In this document: one piece after another, positions 20,966 to 32,810 of the stretch
Numbering within the stretch: the stretch's first letter is position 1
Layout of the letters: the number at the start of each line of letters is the position of its first letter
Origin: Betaproteobacteria bacterium HGW-Betaproteobacteria-16
Lineage (GTDB): Bacteria; Pseudomonadota; Gammaproteobacteria; Burkholderiales; Burkholderiaceae_C
NCBI GenBank assembly: GCA_002840835.1
Contig: PHCQ01000014.1
Span: forward strand, 1-64,000
DNA: 64,000 nt
Direction of reading: 5' to 3'
Notes under the pieces: model-generated
Told to the model about the DNA's origin: nothing
Databases searched by the model: none
What the model saw: only the letters and a program-made list of their open reading frames with translations
Position numbers and translations under genes: made by a program

Positions 20966-22459
20966 ATGTCCAGTCACCTCCTCGACCCCTCCTCTTCGCC
21001 CGCCACGCCACCCAGCGAAGTCGCGGGGCCGGCAAACGATCCGGCGCTCACCCTCATGACCACACCGATCAGGGCGCTTGTGAAGCGGGCGCCCATTTCG
21101 CTGCCACCCCACACCACCATCCGCGAGGCAGCGCAGATGATGAGCGAGCAGCGGGTCTCATCCATTCTCATCGTCGAGCAAGGTCTGCTCTTCGGGTTGA
21201 TCACCGATCGGGATCTGCGCAACCGCGTCATCGCAGCCGGGCTGGACACATCGCGACCGATCCTGGACATTGCCACGCTGGCGCCGCTCTCCGTTGGCGT
21301 GGACGACCCGGCATTCAGCGCGCTGCTGCTGATGGCACGTCACAACATCCACCACGTGCCCGTGCTCGATGGTCAGCAAGTCGTCGGCATGATCACTGCC
21401 ACCGACCTCACCGAACAACACAGCACCTCGGCCGTTTTTCTGGCGGGGGACATCTACAAGCAATCTTCGGTAGAGGGCCTGCAACGGGCGAGTACCAAAG
21501 TCAAGGCGCTGCAACAGAGTCTGGCTGCGGCCGATGCGTCAGCCTACAGCACCGGCCACATCATCACCGCCATCACCGACGCCATCACCAGTCGGCTGCT
21601 CCAACTGGGTGAGGCTCAACTGGGCCCCGCCCCGGTGGACTATGTCTGGGTGGCGGCAGGTTCGCAGGCCCGCAATGAACAATCGGCCAAGTCGGACCAG
21701 GACAACTGCATGGTGCTGGACGACAGCTTCGACGAAAAGGCCCACGGGGCGTACTTCAAGGCCCTGTCGCAGTTCGTTTGCGACGGACTGGACGCCTGCG
21801 GCTACATCTACTGCCCTGGCGAGATGATGGCGATGACCGACACGTGGCGCCAGCCGATGCGCCGATGGGCCGAGTATTTCGCCCGCTGGACCGGGCAACC
21901 CGATCCCAAGGCGCTGATGCTGACGTGCGTGTTCTTCGATCTGAGGGCCATCTACGGTCGATCAGAGCTGCTTGACCAGTTGCGCCAGGATGTGTTGCGG
22001 CGCACCAAGGGCAATACCCTTTTTCTGGCGCACATGGTGGGCAATGCCCTCACCCACTTTCCACCTTTGAGCGTGTTCAACCGCATTTCGCTCATTCGCA
22101 GCGGTGAGCACAAAGGCACGATCGATCTCAAACACGGCGGCATCGTGCCCATCGTTGATCTGGCGCGTGTCCACGCGCTTTCCAGCGGCGACGAAGCCGT
22201 GAACACCCACGACCGCCTCACCAACAGCGTGCCCGGTGCCGCCATCGGAGAACAAAGCGCCAGGGACCTGCGCGACGCACTGGAATTCCTGGCCTTCATG
22301 CGTATCCAGCACCAGACCCGCCAGATCAGCGCCGGCCAGCCACCGGACAACCACATGCGACTGGAAGAGATCTCCAACTTCGAACGAACGCAGCTCAAGG
22401 ACGCATTCACCGTGGTGCAGTCGATGCAGAGCGTGCTGGGTCAGCGATACAGGTTTTGA
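20966..22459 (+). CDS. CBS-pair / DUF294 putative nucleotidyltransferase
   Basis: Two CBS repeats (ITDRDLRN...; MITATDLTEQ) then NTase-like motif GSQARNEQSAKSDQDNCMVL and a DUF294 C-terminal-like region. Confidence 0.88.
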   Translation: MSSHLLDPSSSPATPPSEVAGPANDPALTLMTTPIRALVKRAPISLPPHTTIREAAQMMSEQRVSSILIVEQGLLFGLITDRDLRNRVIAAGLDTSRPILDIATLAPLSVGVDDPAFSALLLMARHNIHHVPVLDGQQVVGMITATDLTEQHSTSAVFLAGDIYKQSSVEGLQRASTKVKALQQSLAAADASAYSTGHIITAITDAITSRLLQLGEAQLGPAPVDYVWVAAGSQARNEQSAKSDQDNCMVLDDSFDEKAHGAYFKALSQFVCDGLDACGYIYCPGEMMAMTDTWRQPMRRWAEYFARWTGQPDPKALMLTCVFFDLRAIYGRSELLDQLRQDVLRRTKGNTLFLAHMVGNALTHFPPLSVFNRISLIRSGEHKGTIDLKHGGIVPIVDLARVHALSSGDEAVNTHDRLTNSVPGAAIGEQSARDLRDALEFLAFMRIQHQTRQISAGQPPDNHMRLEEISNFERTQLKDAFTVVQSMQSVLGQRYRF

Positions 22460-22472
22460 CCCCCGGGATGAT

Positions 22473-22556
22473 CCCCCCCGCGCCGGCCTGCGGCCGTCAC
22501 CCCCCCCCAAGGGGCGGCACTGGCGGCTTGGCAAAGCCGGTTCCGCGGTGCCCTGG
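22473..22556 (+). repeat. 3'-of-stop GC-rich dyad repeat, copy 1
   Basis: cccccccgcgccggcctgcggccgtcaccccccccc..ggggcggc..ggcaaagccggttccgcggtgccctgg; starts shortly after the DUF294 gene stop, sense orientation. Confidence 0.8.
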
Positions 22557-22626
22557 AACGGCTCCCCCTCTGACCCACCATCGCTTCTGATTCCAGCAGC
22601 GCAATTTCCGGAGCGCGGCCCCCAAA

Positions 22627-22708
22627 TCCAGGATGCGGTGGAACTGGCTTTGCCAGGCCACTCGCATCGCCCCCTGGGGGGTGACGGCCGCAGGCCGGCG
22701 CGGGGGGT
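22627..22708 (-). repeat. 3'-of-stop GC-rich dyad repeat, copy 2 (inverted relative to copy 1)
   Basis: Reverse complement reads ccccccgcgccggcctgcggccgtcaccccccagggggcgatgcgagtggcctggcaaagccagttccaccgcatcctgg, directly 3' of the exonuclease gene. Confidence 0.8.
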
Positions 22709-22709
22709 G

Positions 22710-24944
22710 TCAATACTTGAGTCGGGCGTAGAAAGTCCGCTGCGCCGCTTCGCGGGCCTGTCCCAGCGTGTGAATGCCCTTCTCAGCCAGCAAGGGGATC
22801 AGCTTCAGGAACACCTCGGCCGTGACCATGGCATCGCCAATGGCGGTATGGCGCCCGATGACGGTCACATTCAGGCGCTCTGCAATCGCTTCCAGCCGAT
22901 GGGAGTCCTGCTGCGGGTGGATGAGTGCAGAAAGCAGCAGGGTGTCCAGCACCGGCTGATCGAAGACCACACCGGTCTGGCGCTCCTTGATCTGCAAGAA
23001 CCGCATGTCGAAGGCCGCGTTGTGTGCCACCAATACGGTGTCATGAGCAAACGTGTAAAAGGCGGGCAACACCACATCTATGGTGGGCTGGCCTTTCACC
23101 ATTTCTGGTCGAATGCCGTGAATGGGGATCGACGCGGCCGGGATGTTTCGGCGTGGATCCACGAGCTGATCAAAACATTCCTGCCGCAACAGCTTGCCAT
23201 TCACGATGCGCGTGGCGCCCACCTGAATGATCTCGTCTCCTTCCAGGGGATTCAGACCCGTGGTCTCGGTGTCAAACACGGTGTAGACCAGATCCGTCAA
23301 CTTGCGGTCGTCCAGCGAGCGCGTGAATTCGGATGTCTGGAACAGGTCGAAGTCGTAGTACTCTGGCCGCCCCTGGTTGCGCACAATGGTGGCCACATCC
23401 AGCTGCTCCTGCGGATTGGCCAGGGGCAGGAGGAATCGGAAGAACGCCTGATTGCGCACCCGCTCGCGTTCAAACCAGAAGGCACCGCCGTGGCGCTCCA
23501 CCACATCGCGCACCGAAAGACGGGTGGCTTCAGACCCGACCTTCATGGCGTCCATCTCCCAGCTCATCACAGTTTCGGTGCTCATCGCCCCACCGGACCA
23601 GATGAGGTCCAGCTGTCCTTTGCCGGGGCTGGCAGTGGCCGCAGTCAGGCGCAGTTGCACGAACCGCGCCGAAAACTCGTCTGCCAACCGCCCCGACAGG
23701 TAGACCAGTGCCTGAAGCAGCGAAAAGCTCTCCACCTTGAGCCATAGCGACGCATCCACCTCTATGGATGAGGCCTGCAGGCCCGTCACCGTCTCGATGC
23801 GGCGAAGCCCCGCCTGCAGCAGGTCGGTGCCCAGCATGTCCTCGAGTGGCCAGCGCGTCTTGATGTGAGCGATGGTGCCTGCTTCCGCGTCCGCGATGCG
23901 GCGGGTGAGCATTTGCGTTTCCTCTCGGATCACCCGGAGGAATCGCTCACGGGTGGCGGTGTCCAGATCGGGGAAATCCAGCATGTCGACAGCGGCCTGC
24001 ATGTTGGCCAGCGCCGAGCGGCTGCCTTCGGTCAGGGCATGCAGCACCTGGTCGCGCGCAGAGTCTGACTCATAGTCCTGAGTGATGTTCTCCAGCATCA
24101 GGACAAAACCGGTCAGTTCGGCCCGGTCTGCGGGTGATTCCGCAGTTTGTGCCTGTATGGAACGCACCGGCGCCATTTGCACGCGCAGCAATTGCCCGGC
24201 GGTGGTGCTGGTGACGAACTGTGCCGATGGCTGGTCCGCACCCCGCAGCATGCGCTGCTGGATGTTCTCCAGCGCGTGCGTCACCAGCTTGCGATCGAAC
24301 ACGCTGTAGATGGAGCGCCCCAACCCGATCAGTTCGGCCCCTCCGGCGACCACGGGTGTGGAAGACAACGCGCGAAACTGGAAGCGTGCCCGGTTGTTGT
24401 ACAGAATGACGCGCCCATCCAGATTGCACACGACCACGCTTTGTGTGAGCTCCGACATGAGCGCCGCCAGACGGCTCTTTTCCAGCTCGATGTTCTGGCT
24501 CGCCTCTTTCACGCGCTCGTCCATCTCGCGTCGCAGTTTTCCGCGCTGTTCGACCAACAGATTGATCACCCGCGCCAGCGCCCGGTTTTCAGTACTGCCC
24601 CGCTCCGGCAGATCGCGCGCCACATCCGCACGCGCCACCGCACCACTTTCTTCGGCCAGTTGGGCGGCCGGCGCCAGGAAATGCTGCATCAGCGCATGGA
24701 GCGCAAAACCGCAGACCCCGACGAAGGCCAGGCCCATCATCACAATCAGGGCCATCGCCGAAAAGCCCCACTCGCCCCAGACTTGTAAAAGCAGTCCGCG
24801 CTGGCCGGCGTTCAGCGTGGACCACAGCAGGCCCGCAGTGGCCAGCAGCCACGCCACGAGGGCTGCCACCATCAGGGCGCTGCCCCACAGCAGGCGCCGG
24901 TCCAGTGGGCGACGGCTCACTGGACCACCCTCCGTGCGGCGCAC
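22710..24944 (-). CDS. Membrane-anchored degenerate histidine-kinase-like protein fused to DnaQ-type 3'-5' exonuclease
   Basis: Two N-terminal TM segments, PAS-like region (LSELTQSVVVCNLDGRVILYNNRARFQF), HisKA/HATPase-like region lacking usual catalytic residues but ending RLSVRDVVERHGGAFWFERERVRNQAFFRFLLPLA, then exonuclease motifs VFDTETTGLNP, HNAAFDMRFL, HTAIGDAMVTAEVF. Confidence 0.85.
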   Translation of the reverse strand: MRRTEGGPVSRRPLDRRLLWGSALMVAALVAWLLATAGLLWSTLNAGQRGLLLQVWGEWGFSAMALIVMMGLAFVGVCGFALHALMQHFLAPAAQLAEESGAVARADVARDLPERGSTENRALARVINLLVEQRGKLRREMDERVKEASQNIELEKSRLAALMSELTQSVVVCNLDGRVILYNNRARFQFRALSSTPVVAGGAELIGLGRSIYSVFDRKLVTHALENIQQRMLRGADQPSAQFVTSTTAGQLLRVQMAPVRSIQAQTAESPADRAELTGFVLMLENITQDYESDSARDQVLHALTEGSRSALANMQAAVDMLDFPDLDTATRERFLRVIREETQMLTRRIADAEAGTIAHIKTRWPLEDMLGTDLLQAGLRRIETVTGLQASSIEVDASLWLKVESFSLLQALVYLSGRLADEFSARFVQLRLTAATASPGKGQLDLIWSGGAMSTETVMSWEMDAMKVGSEATRLSVRDVVERHGGAFWFERERVRNQAFFRFLLPLANPQEQLDVATIVRNQGRPEYYDFDLFQTSEFTRSLDDRKLTDLVYTVFDTETTGLNPLEGDEIIQVGATRIVNGKLLRQECFDQLVDPRRNIPAASIPIHGIRPEMVKGQPTIDVVLPAFYTFAHDTVLVAHNAAFDMRFLQIKERQTGVVFDQPVLDTLLLSALIHPQQDSHRLEAIAERLNVTVIGRHTAIGDAMVTAEVFLKLIPLLAEKGIHTLGQAREAAQRTFYARLKY

Positions 24945-24993
24945 TGCAGGATGGAGTGCCTTCGGAACCGTCGTGGGTTTGAGACAGGGTGTC

Positions 24994-25368
24994 TCATGGC
25001 GTCTGCCCCAGCATTTCCCGCACCTTCTGCACCAGCTCCTTCGTGGAAAACGGCTTGGTCATGTAGGCGTTGGCGCCCAGGGCCAGACCTTTTGCCACAT
25101 CCGTGTCGCGACCCTTGGCGGTGAGCATCAGTATGGGTGTGTCCCGGAGGGTTTCGCTGGCGCGCACCTCGTGGCAGACATCGAAGCCCGTCTTGATCGG
25201 CATCATCACGTCTAGCAGCACCAGCGCCGGGCGCTCACGTTCGATGGCGTCGATGGCCTCCTGGCCGTCACGGGCCACCACCACTTCATAGCCCTCGCGC
25301 TTCATCAGAAACTCCAGCGAGATCAGGATGTTGGGCTCGTCGTCTGCAATCAGGATCTTCTGGCTCAT
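24994..25368 (-). CDS. Single-domain response regulator (receiver only)
   Basis: 124 aa: ILIADDEPNILISLEFLMKREGYEV...PALVLLDVMMPIKTGFDVC...PILMLTAKG...GANAYMTKPFS; no output domain. Overlaps the sensor kinase ORF by 4 bp. Confidence 0.93.
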   Translation of the reverse strand: MSQKILIADDEPNILISLEFLMKREGYEVVVARDGQEAIDAIERERPALVLLDVMMPIKTGFDVCHEVRASETLRDTPILMLTAKGRDTDVAKGLALGANAYMTKPFSTKELVQKVREMLGQTP

Positions 25369-28136
25369 GTCTCACTGCTCCGGTTCATGGGTTCATCTTG
25401 TTCGTCAGGCGCTTCGCGATGCCAGGGGAGGAAAAACCCGAAACAGGCACCATGCCCGACCTCCGAGCGCAGCCACATGCGACCGCCAAAGTACGCCACG
25501 ATCTGTCGGCTGATCGGCAAGCCGAGCCCGGTTCCGCCGGGGCGGTAATGCTCGTCCCCTTCCACTTGCCGGAACTTCTCGAACACCATGCCTTGCTGGT
25601 CGTCCGGAATGCCCGGCCCGTTGTCCTGCACCTCCACCGTGACGCCCTCTTCATCTTCGCTCAAGGTCAGCACCACCTGGCCACCGCCGCGCGGTGCGTA
25701 CTTGGCCGCATTCGACAGCAGGTTCAAGACCACCTGGGTGATGCGGTCGGCATCGACCCGAAGGGTGCGCACCTTGTCGGGCAGGCGCATCGTGAGTGTG
25801 ATGCCCCTTTCCCGGTAGAACTCGGCCATGCTGCCAAAGGCCTTGGCCAGCAGGTCACGCATGTCCACATCGGTATGGTGCCAGTCGGCATGGCCCGCTT
25901 CCAGCTTGGCCATGTCGAGCACCTGGTTCACAAGCCGGCTGAGGCGCTCGGCCTCGGTCACGATGATGTCCAGAAATTTCTGGCGCTGCGCCAGTGGCAT
26001 GTTGTCATCATCGCGCATGAGTTCGGACAATGCCCTGATCGAAGTCAAGGGCGTGCGCAACTCGTGGGTCACCGACGACATGAAATCGTCCTTCATGCGG
26101 TCCAGGCTCTTGAGCTTCTGGTTGGCCTTTCGAAGCTCGGACGTGGCCCGTTCCAGCGAGCGTGATTTGTCTTCCAGCGCATGGGAATAGGCGCGCAGGT
26201 GCGAGGCCTCCTCCAGGATGCGCATGACGTCGTCGAGATCGAGCGCCTCTTCCTCCACCACCGAGGCCACCATCACGCGCGCAGACGCACTACCAATGGC
26301 CCCCGCGAGCTGGGTTTCCACGAACTGCACCAGCCGGGCATCGGCCGAGATGTCCTCGATGCGGCCCACACCCACGCGCCGGGCATAGTCCTCAAAGAGC
26401 CGCTGTGCAGGTTCCGCCCCCAGGAAACGCCCCACCAGGGGCAGCAACGCCGAGACCTGCGCCTTGCCTTGCCAGAACACCGGATGGGACGCCGCCGTGC
26501 GGTGGAACACGTCAACGAACAACAAGGCCTGGCTCGTTTCAACCGCAGTGGGCGAACGCCAGAGGGACAGCCCGGCGTACGCAGCAATGTTGGCCAGCAG
26601 GCTCCAGAACAGCGAATGCGTGAGGTTGTCCAGGCCGGTCAGGCCCAGAAAGGCCTCAGGCTTGAGCAGCTCGATGCCCAGCAAACCGCGATCGAGAAAG
26701 GCCGAAGGCAGCCACCCTGACTTGGCCAGCGAAGGCAGCATCAAGGTGTACGCCCAGAACGCAAACCCCAGCATCAGACCAGCCAGGGCCCCGCGCCGGG
26801 TGCCGCCTTTCCAGTACATGCCACCCAGCATGGCCGGTGCAAACTGGGCCACCGCCGCAAAGCTGATCAGGCCGATGCTGACCAGGGCATAAGCCTCGCC
26901 GGCGAGGTGAAAGTAGAGGTAGCCAAGCAGCAGGATGCCCAGGATGGCCAGGCGCCGGATACCCAGCAGCAAGCCGGTGAGATCGCCACTGGCGCGGGCG
27001 CCAAACCGGCGCATGCGCAGCAGGATGGGCATCACCAGATCGTTGCAGACCATCGTGGACACGGCGATCGCCTCCACGATCACCATGCCGGTGGCAGCAG
27101 ACAGCCCGCCCACAAAGACAAACAGCGCCAGCCACGCGTACCCCTGCGACAGGGGCAGAGACAACACGAAGGTTTCAGGGTCCATCACACCGGGCCCAAA
27201 ATGCAGCAGGCCCCCGATCGCGATCGGCAAGACGAACAGATTGATCAGAAACAGGTACAGAGGAAAAGCCCACACCGCCCGGCGCAGGTGCTGCTCGTCC
27301 ACGTTTTCCACCACCATCACCTGGAACTGGCGCGGCAGGAAGATCACCGACAACATGGCCAGCAAGGTCAGGCCCAGCCACTGGGCGTAAGCAAATGGCT
27401 GGCCTTGTCCGAACTGCAGGAGCTCGCGAAGTGCAGGCACGGCGCGGGCCTGCTCGAACAAGGCCGCCGGGCTTGAGAACAGCCAGAAGCTGACGAACAG
27501 ACCCACTGCCATGAAAGCCATCAGCTTCACCACAGACTCGAAGGCGATGGCGGCCACCATGCCTTCATGTCGCTCGGTGCTGTCGAGGTGTCGCGCACCG
27601 AACACGATCGTGAACCCGGCCAGCGCCAGCGCCACATACAAGGTGCTGTCACTCCACCATTGCGCGCTCTGCACCGCCGGCTGGCCCAGTGGCGATGTGA
27701 GCACTGCATAGCCGCTGGCGATGGCCTTCAGCTGCAGTGCAATGTAGGGCACGATGCCCACCACGGTGATGAGCGTGACCAGACCGGCCAGCGTGGGACT
27801 TTTACCGTAGCGGCTCGCGATGAAATCGGCGATGGAGGTGATGCGGTAGGTCTTGGCGATGCGGATCATCTTGCGCACCACCATCCAGGCCATGATCATC
27901 GCCAGCATGGGTCCCAGGTAGATCGGCAGAAACCACACCCCGGAATTGGCTGCTCTGCCCACGCTGCCGAAATAGGTCCAGGCGGTGCAATAGACCGCCA
28001 TGGACAAGGCATAGACCCAGGGGCTGGCGATGACGGACCGCCCCTGGGCCGCACGCCAATCGCCCCAATAAGCCACCGCGAACAGCACCAGCAGGTACGC
28101 GAATGAAACGCCGATGACCAGTGACCCGGACAGCAT
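25365..28136 (-). CDS. SSS-domain sensor histidine kinase (CbrA/CrbS-like)
   Basis: N-terminal SSS-like multi-TM region; intact H-box [19 protein letters not shown]; HATPase N-box [42 protein letters not shown]. Confidence 0.92.
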   Translation of the reverse strand: MLSGSLVIGVSFAYLLVLFAVAYWGDWRAAQGRSVIASPWVYALSMAVYCTAWTYFGSVGRAANSGVWFLPIYLGPMLAMIMAWMVVRKMIRIAKTYRITSIADFIASRYGKSPTLAGLVTLITVVGIVPYIALQLKAIASGYAVLTSPLGQPAVQSAQWWSDSTLYVALALAGFTIVFGARHLDSTERHEGMVAAIAFESVVKLMAFMAVGLFVSFWLFSSPAALFEQARAVPALRELLQFGQGQPFAYAQWLGLTLLAMLSVIFLPRQFQVMVVENVDEQHLRRAVWAFPLYLFLINLFVLPIAIGGLLHFGPGVMDPETFVLSLPLSQGYAWLALFVFVGGLSAATGMVIVEAIAVSTMVCNDLVMPILLRMRRFGARASGDLTGLLLGIRRLAILGILLLGYLYFHLAGEAYALVSIGLISFAAVAQFAPAMLGGMYWKGGTRRGALAGLMLGFAFWAYTLMLPSLAKSGWLPSAFLDRGLLGIELLKPEAFLGLTGLDNLTHSLFWSLLANIAAYAGLSLWRSPTAVETSQALLFVDVFHRTAASHPVFWQGKAQVSALLPLVGRFLGAEPAQRLFEDYARRVGVGRIEDISADARLVQFVETQLAGAIGSASARVMVASVVEEEALDLDDVMRILEEASHLRAYSHALEDKSRSLERATSELRKANQKLKSLDRMKDDFMSSVTHELRTPLTSIRALSELMRDDDNMPLAQRQKFLDIIVTEAERLSRLVNQVLDMAKLEAGHADWHHTDVDMRDLLAKAFGSMAEFYRERGITLTMRLPDKVRTLRVDADRITQVVLNLLSNAAKYAPRGGGQVVLTLSEDEEGVTVEVQDNGPGIPDDQQGMVFEKFRQVEGDEHYRPGGTGLGLPISRQIVAYFGGRMWLRSEVGHGACFGFFLPWHREAPDEQDEPMNRSSET

Positions 28137-28302
28137 CTTCAGCTGGCTTTGATGTCAGGGCATTGCACGAACCCGTGCCGGTAGCCCGCGGCAACAGGCC
28201 GGCGACGTGCGCCCGGCACGACCGCAGCACACGCCCAGGCGCGCATGTGCCATGGCGATGGGATGGTGTGATGTGCAGGCATGGGCATGGCCAACTCGAA
28301 GC

Positions 28303-28536
28303 TCACTCCCCCAGCGCTGCCGAGGTCGCCCGCCTTTCGCGCCAGGCGCTGCGCTCCATCACCCAGGCCAGCGCGGCGATCAGCAACGCCCACACCACAA
28401 ACAAAGCAAGGGGAAACAGTGGCAGCCCGAACACGACTGCGTCGTGCTCCCAGAGGGCCAACAACGGAAAATTGAACAGGGCCCAGCCTGCCAGAAACAG
28501 GGCCACCAGCCGTTGTGCGTCCAGGCCTTGAAACAT
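28303..28536 (-). CDS. Small membrane protein upstream of the sensor kinase
   Basis: MFQGLDAQRLVALFLAGWALFNFPLLALWEHDAVVFGLPLFPLALFVVWALLIAALAWVMERSAWRERR: two TM segments, same strand as the kinase. Confidence 0.65.
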   Translation of the reverse strand: MFQGLDAQRLVALFLAGWALFNFPLLALWEHDAVVFGLPLFPLALFVVWALLIAALAWVMERSAWRERRATSAALGE

Positions 28537-28636
28537 GTGTGTCTCCTCATTCGACAGGTCCCGGTACATTGCCGTCGCCCTGTCCGTTCATTGTGCCCCA
28601 GGCACTGACCCAGTGCTTACGCAGGCGGGCACAAAA

Positions 28637-28660
28637 AAGGCGAGGTCATGGCCTCGCCTT
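28637..28660 (-). terminator. Terminator-like hairpin after ppsA
   Basis: aaggcgaggtcatggcctcgcctt flanked by an A-run; directly 3' of ppsA. Confidence 0.7.
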
Positions 28661-28691
28661 CTTCCAGGGCTTCGTCAGTCCTGCGCGGGCA

Positions 28692-31112
<2,421 letters not shown>

Positions 31113-31362
31113 GGATAGACTCCGCTCAAGTTAAAAAACCGGGGGCTCCATGCGCGAGGCTCGTGACCTGTGGTTGTGTTGTGGGTCGGGCGCCGGGCAA
31201 CGGGGCGGAAATCGGGGCAGGCAGAACCAGGATAATGGGTTCGCGCCAAGCCGCTGATTGTAGTGGGCAGGCCCATTTCAAAAGCCTGACGGATGGCCTC
31301 ACTGTAAATAAGCACAGCCTGGTCGATCGTCCCCCTGTCACCTGTCCCGGTCAGAGCCACAC

Positions 31363-32184
31363 ATGTCCAACAGAACGGTTTATTTCATTTCCGATGGCAC
31401 CGGCATCACCGCCGAGACATTTGGCAACGCCCTGCTGGCCCAGTTCGAAACCACGGTTCGTCGTGTGCGCCTGCCGTTTCTGGACAGTGTGGACAAGGCG
31501 CACCAGGCGGTGCGGCAGATCAACCACACCGCTGTGGTGGAAGGCAAACGCCCGCTGGTCTTCACCACGGTGGTGAACATGGATGTGCTCTCGGTGTTCA
31601 CCAACCACTGCCAGGGCATGATGCTGGACATGTTCGGCACCTTCGTCGAACCGATGGAGCAGGAACTGGGCATCAAATCGAATCACCGCGTCGGCCGGTT
31701 TTCGGATGCCTCCAAGAGCAAGTCGTACAACGATCGCATCGAGGCCATCAACTTTTCACTGGCCCACGATGATGGGCAAAGCCACCGCGATCTGGAAGGT
31801 TCCGACGTGATCCTGGTGGGCGTGAGTCGCAGCGGAAAGACGCCCACCTCGCTTTACCTCGCCATGCAGTACGGGCTCAAGGCGTCCAACTACCCGCTCA
31901 TCCCGGAAGATTTTGAACGGCGCAAGCTGCCACCTGCCTTGGCACCACACAAGAAGAAGATCTTTGGCCTGACGATCGCGCCCGAGCGCCTGAGCGAGAT
32001 CCGCAACGAGCGACGGCCCAATTCGCGCTACGCCAACCTGGACAACTGCCGGATGGAAGTCAGCGAGGCTGAGGGCATGATGCGCCGCGAGGGCATTCGC
32101 TGGTTGTCGACCACCACCAAGTCGATTGAAGAAATCGCCACCACGATCCTTCAGGAAATCAGGCCGGAACGGCTGGAGTATTGA
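31363..32184 (+). CDS. ppsR: PEP synthase regulatory protein (bifunctional kinase/pyrophosphorylase)
   Basis: MSNRTVYFISDGTGITAETFGNALLAQFE; P-loop GVSRSGKTPTSLYLA; divergent from ppsA. Confidence 0.95.
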   Translation: MSNRTVYFISDGTGITAETFGNALLAQFETTVRRVRLPFLDSVDKAHQAVRQINHTAVVEGKRPLVFTTVVNMDVLSVFTNHCQGMMLDMFGTFVEPMEQELGIKSNHRVGRFSDASKSKSYNDRIEAINFSLAHDDGQSHRDLEGSDVILVGVSRSGKTPTSLYLAMQYGLKASNYPLIPEDFERRKLPPALAPHKKKIFGLTIAPERLSEIRNERRPNSRYANLDNCRMEVSEAEGMMRREGIRWLSTTTKSIEEIATTILQEIRPERLEY

Positions 32185-32280
32185 CTCCCCCCTGCGCCGC
32201 TCACGCGGCTTCCCCCCAGAGGGGGGACGCACCCTGAGGCCCGGCAAAGCCGGTTCCTCGGGTACCCGCCCTGGCCGGGG
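32185..32280 (+). repeat. 3'-of-stop GC-rich dyad repeat, copy 3
   Basis: ctcccccctgcgccgctcacgcggcttccccccagaggggggacg..ggcccggcaaagccggttcctcgggtaccc; begins at the ppsR stop. Confidence 0.8.
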
Positions 32281-32310
32281 GCACTTCTTTTCTCGAAGGG
32301 GAATGGAGAC

Positions 32311-32400
32311 GCCCCATGTGCCGCTGCGCGGCCCCTCAAGGGACCACACCGGTGGCCCGGCAGAGCCGGTTCCTCGGGTGCCCTGGACGGAGGCACTTTT
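32311..32400 (+). repeat. 3'-of-stop GC-rich dyad repeat, copy 4 (tandem with copy 3)
   Basis: gccccatgtgccgctgcgcggcccctcaagggaccacaccggtggcccggcagagccggttcctcgggtgccctgg. Confidence 0.7.
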
Positions 32401-32447
32401 TCGTCGTGGAAAACGAATGCTCGCGCTGCGCGCTCACACAGAGGTGT

Positions 32448-32810
32448 TCAGCTGCTTTGTTTCTTCTTGGGTCCTAGCCCATGGGCCTGACGGCTGAGTG
32501 CAAACGAGGCAAACAGTTTGCACCACAAGGTCACACCCGCAACAGCGATCCAGTCGTCTGATGCCAGTGCCTGGAAGCCGAGCACGGCCACCAGCAAACA
32601 GACCATCACGACCCCACCCACCAGATTGATCGCCATCTCGTAGGGGGCGTACTTTTCCACATTGGGCGGCGGCACGCCCTTCTTCAACGCCACCTCGGAA
32701 TAGTCTCGCTTCACGAGAATGCGGTAGGCGCGTCGCAGCCAGAAAAAAGCCACCGGAAACAACGCAAGCAAAAAAATCCAGTTCAGGATGAAAACACTGG
32801 GCAAAGGCAT
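32448..32810 (-). CDS. Hypothetical small membrane protein
   Basis: 120 aa with several hydrophobic segments (NWIFLLALFPVAFFWLRRAY; MAINLVGGVVMVCLLVAVLGFQ). Confidence 0.6.
   Translation of the reverse strand: MPLPSVFILNWIFLLALFPVAFFWLRRAYRILVKRDYSEVALKKGVPPPNVEKYAPYEMAINLVGGVVMVCLLVAVLGFQALASDDWIAVAGVTLWCKLFASFALSRQAHGLGPKKKQSS

Noticed and set aside
22236-23747. 503-aa + strand ORF spanning the repeat pair and antisense to the exonuclease
   Set aside because: Runs out of frame through the DUF294 3' end, the dyad repeats and the opposite strand of a motif-rich exonuclease.
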